Origin: Burkholderiaceae bacterium | Lineage (GTDB): Bacteria > Pseudomonadota > Gammaproteobacteria > Burkholderiales > Burkholderiaceae_C | Direction of reading: 5' to 3' | NCBI GenBank assembly: GCA_025458585.1 | Contig: JALOSD010000187.1 | Span: forward strand, 1 to 6,436 | DNA length: 6,436 bases | Shown here: positions 6,026-6,436 of the stretch, in pieces | How the letters are laid out: every line of letters begins with the position of its first letter | Position numbering within the stretch: position 1 is the stretch's first letter | Notes under the pieces: model-generated | Seen by the model: the letters and a program-made list of their open reading frames with translations, nothing else | What the model was told of the DNA's origin: nothing | Database searches by the model: none | Program-made: the position numbers and the translations under genes

Positions 6026-6436
6026 ATGAACGAGACCTCCCCGAACCCCGCCGCGGCCCAGCGCCTCGACCGCGTCCTGCACGCCGCCGCCGCGCCGTAC
6101 ACCGGCGCGCTGTCGCCGGTGTCGCTCGCGCTGGCTTGGGCCGACTGGGCGTGGCACCTGGGCGTGTCGCCGGGGCGGCAGATGGACCTCGCCGCGCGCG
6201 CCGCGCAGCTGGGTGTCGACACCTGGCGCTTCGCCGCCGGGCTGGACGGCGAGGCCCCCGCGGGTGCCGCCGACGACGACCCGCGCTTCCGTCACGACGA
6301 CTGGGCGCAATGGCCGTTCTCGGTCTGGCGGCACGGCTTCCGCAATGCCGAGACCTTCTGGCGCGACGCGGCGAAGGTGCCGGGCATGACGGCGCACCAC
6401 GCGCAGATGACCGACTTCTTCGCCCGCCAGTGGCTC
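6026..6436 (+). CDS. PHA/poly-beta-hydroxybutyrate synthase family protein, N-terminal part (3' truncated by window)
   Basis: 137 codons are seen and the frame is open at the right edge. The N-terminus resembles the short PHBC_N segment (PF12551) found before PhaC_N in a group of class I-like PHA polymerases: GALSPVSLALAWADWAWHL (27-45) followed by a helix rich in Ala/Arg. Then comes the start of PhaC_N (PF07167): DPRFRHDDWAQWPFSVW (85-101), in the style of the DxRFxDxxWxxxP motif, and the run to FFARQWL (131-137). The catalytic alpha/beta-hydrolase part with the lipase-like Cys box lies beyond the window, so polymerase activity cannot be checked. These enzymes polymerise 3-hydroxyacyl-CoA on PHA granules. 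The ATG at 6026 is preferred; an in-frame GTG at 5999 would add nine residues. No clear Shine-Dalgarno is seen. phaA/B/P/R are not visible. Confidence 0.75.
   Translation, partial: MNETSPNPAAAQRLDRVLHAAAAPYTGALSPVSLALAWADWAWHLGVSPGRQMDLAARAAQLGVDTWRFAAGLDGEAPAGAADDDPRFRHDDWAQWPFSVWRHGFRNAETFWRDAAKVPGMTAHHAQMTDFFARQWL

Noticed and set aside
4489..6222. A 577-codon open frame on the minus strand
   Set aside because: It lies opposite the aminotransferase and PHA-synthase-like genes, has low-complexity Arg/Ala/His-rich content and no recognisable domain. It is a GC-codon-bias shadow, as are the long minus frames at 3401-4657, 1246-2196 and 603-1394.

Overview
The window is a GC-rich stretch of bacterial chromosome, by eye around 70% G+C, with strong G/C bias at third codon positions. 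The gene families (a PHA-synthase-like protein, a short YcbX-like MOSC protein, DUF1810, a small TerB-like protein, a YchF GTPase) and a TACAAT-type -10 box fit a betaproteobacterium of the Burkholderiales, perhaps the Rubrivivax/Leptothrix side. That placement is inference from family composition and style. I see no rRNA, tRNA, insertion sequence, integrase, phage gene or CRISPR array.

Layout, left to right. Positions 1-795 (+): the 3' part of an exported dienelactone-hydrolase-family protein whose start lies just outside the window. Positions 822-1310 (+): a TerB-like helical protein. Positions 1303-1740 (+): a DUF1810 protein that overlaps the end of the TerB-like gene by 8 bases. Positions 1798-2513 (+): a MOSC-domain gene broken by an internal deletion with a frame change near 2199. 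Positions 2547-3422 (-): a pirin-family cupin, convergent with the MOSC gene and divergent from the next gene. Positions 3509-4603 (+): the universally conserved ATPase/GTPase YchF. Positions 4604-4761: an intergenic region with an 8-bp tandem repeat ending in a perfect palindrome. Positions 4762-5889 (+): a class V PLP-dependent aminotransferase. Positions 5890-6025: an intergenic region with a strong GC hairpin. Positions 6026-6436 (+): the N-terminal 137 codons of a PHA/PHB-synthase-like protein that runs off the window.

The genes are mostly housekeeping or general metabolic and do not form one pathway. The first two or three + strand genes are close enough to share a transcript, and the TerB-like/DUF1810 pair is probably translationally coupled. 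pirin and ychF are transcribed divergently from an 86-bp gap. Nothing here convincingly looks like a new defence, mobile or biosynthetic system. The points most worth a second look are the broken MOSC gene, the repeat plus palindrome behind ychF, and the hydrolase with arginine where the catalytic histidine is expected.
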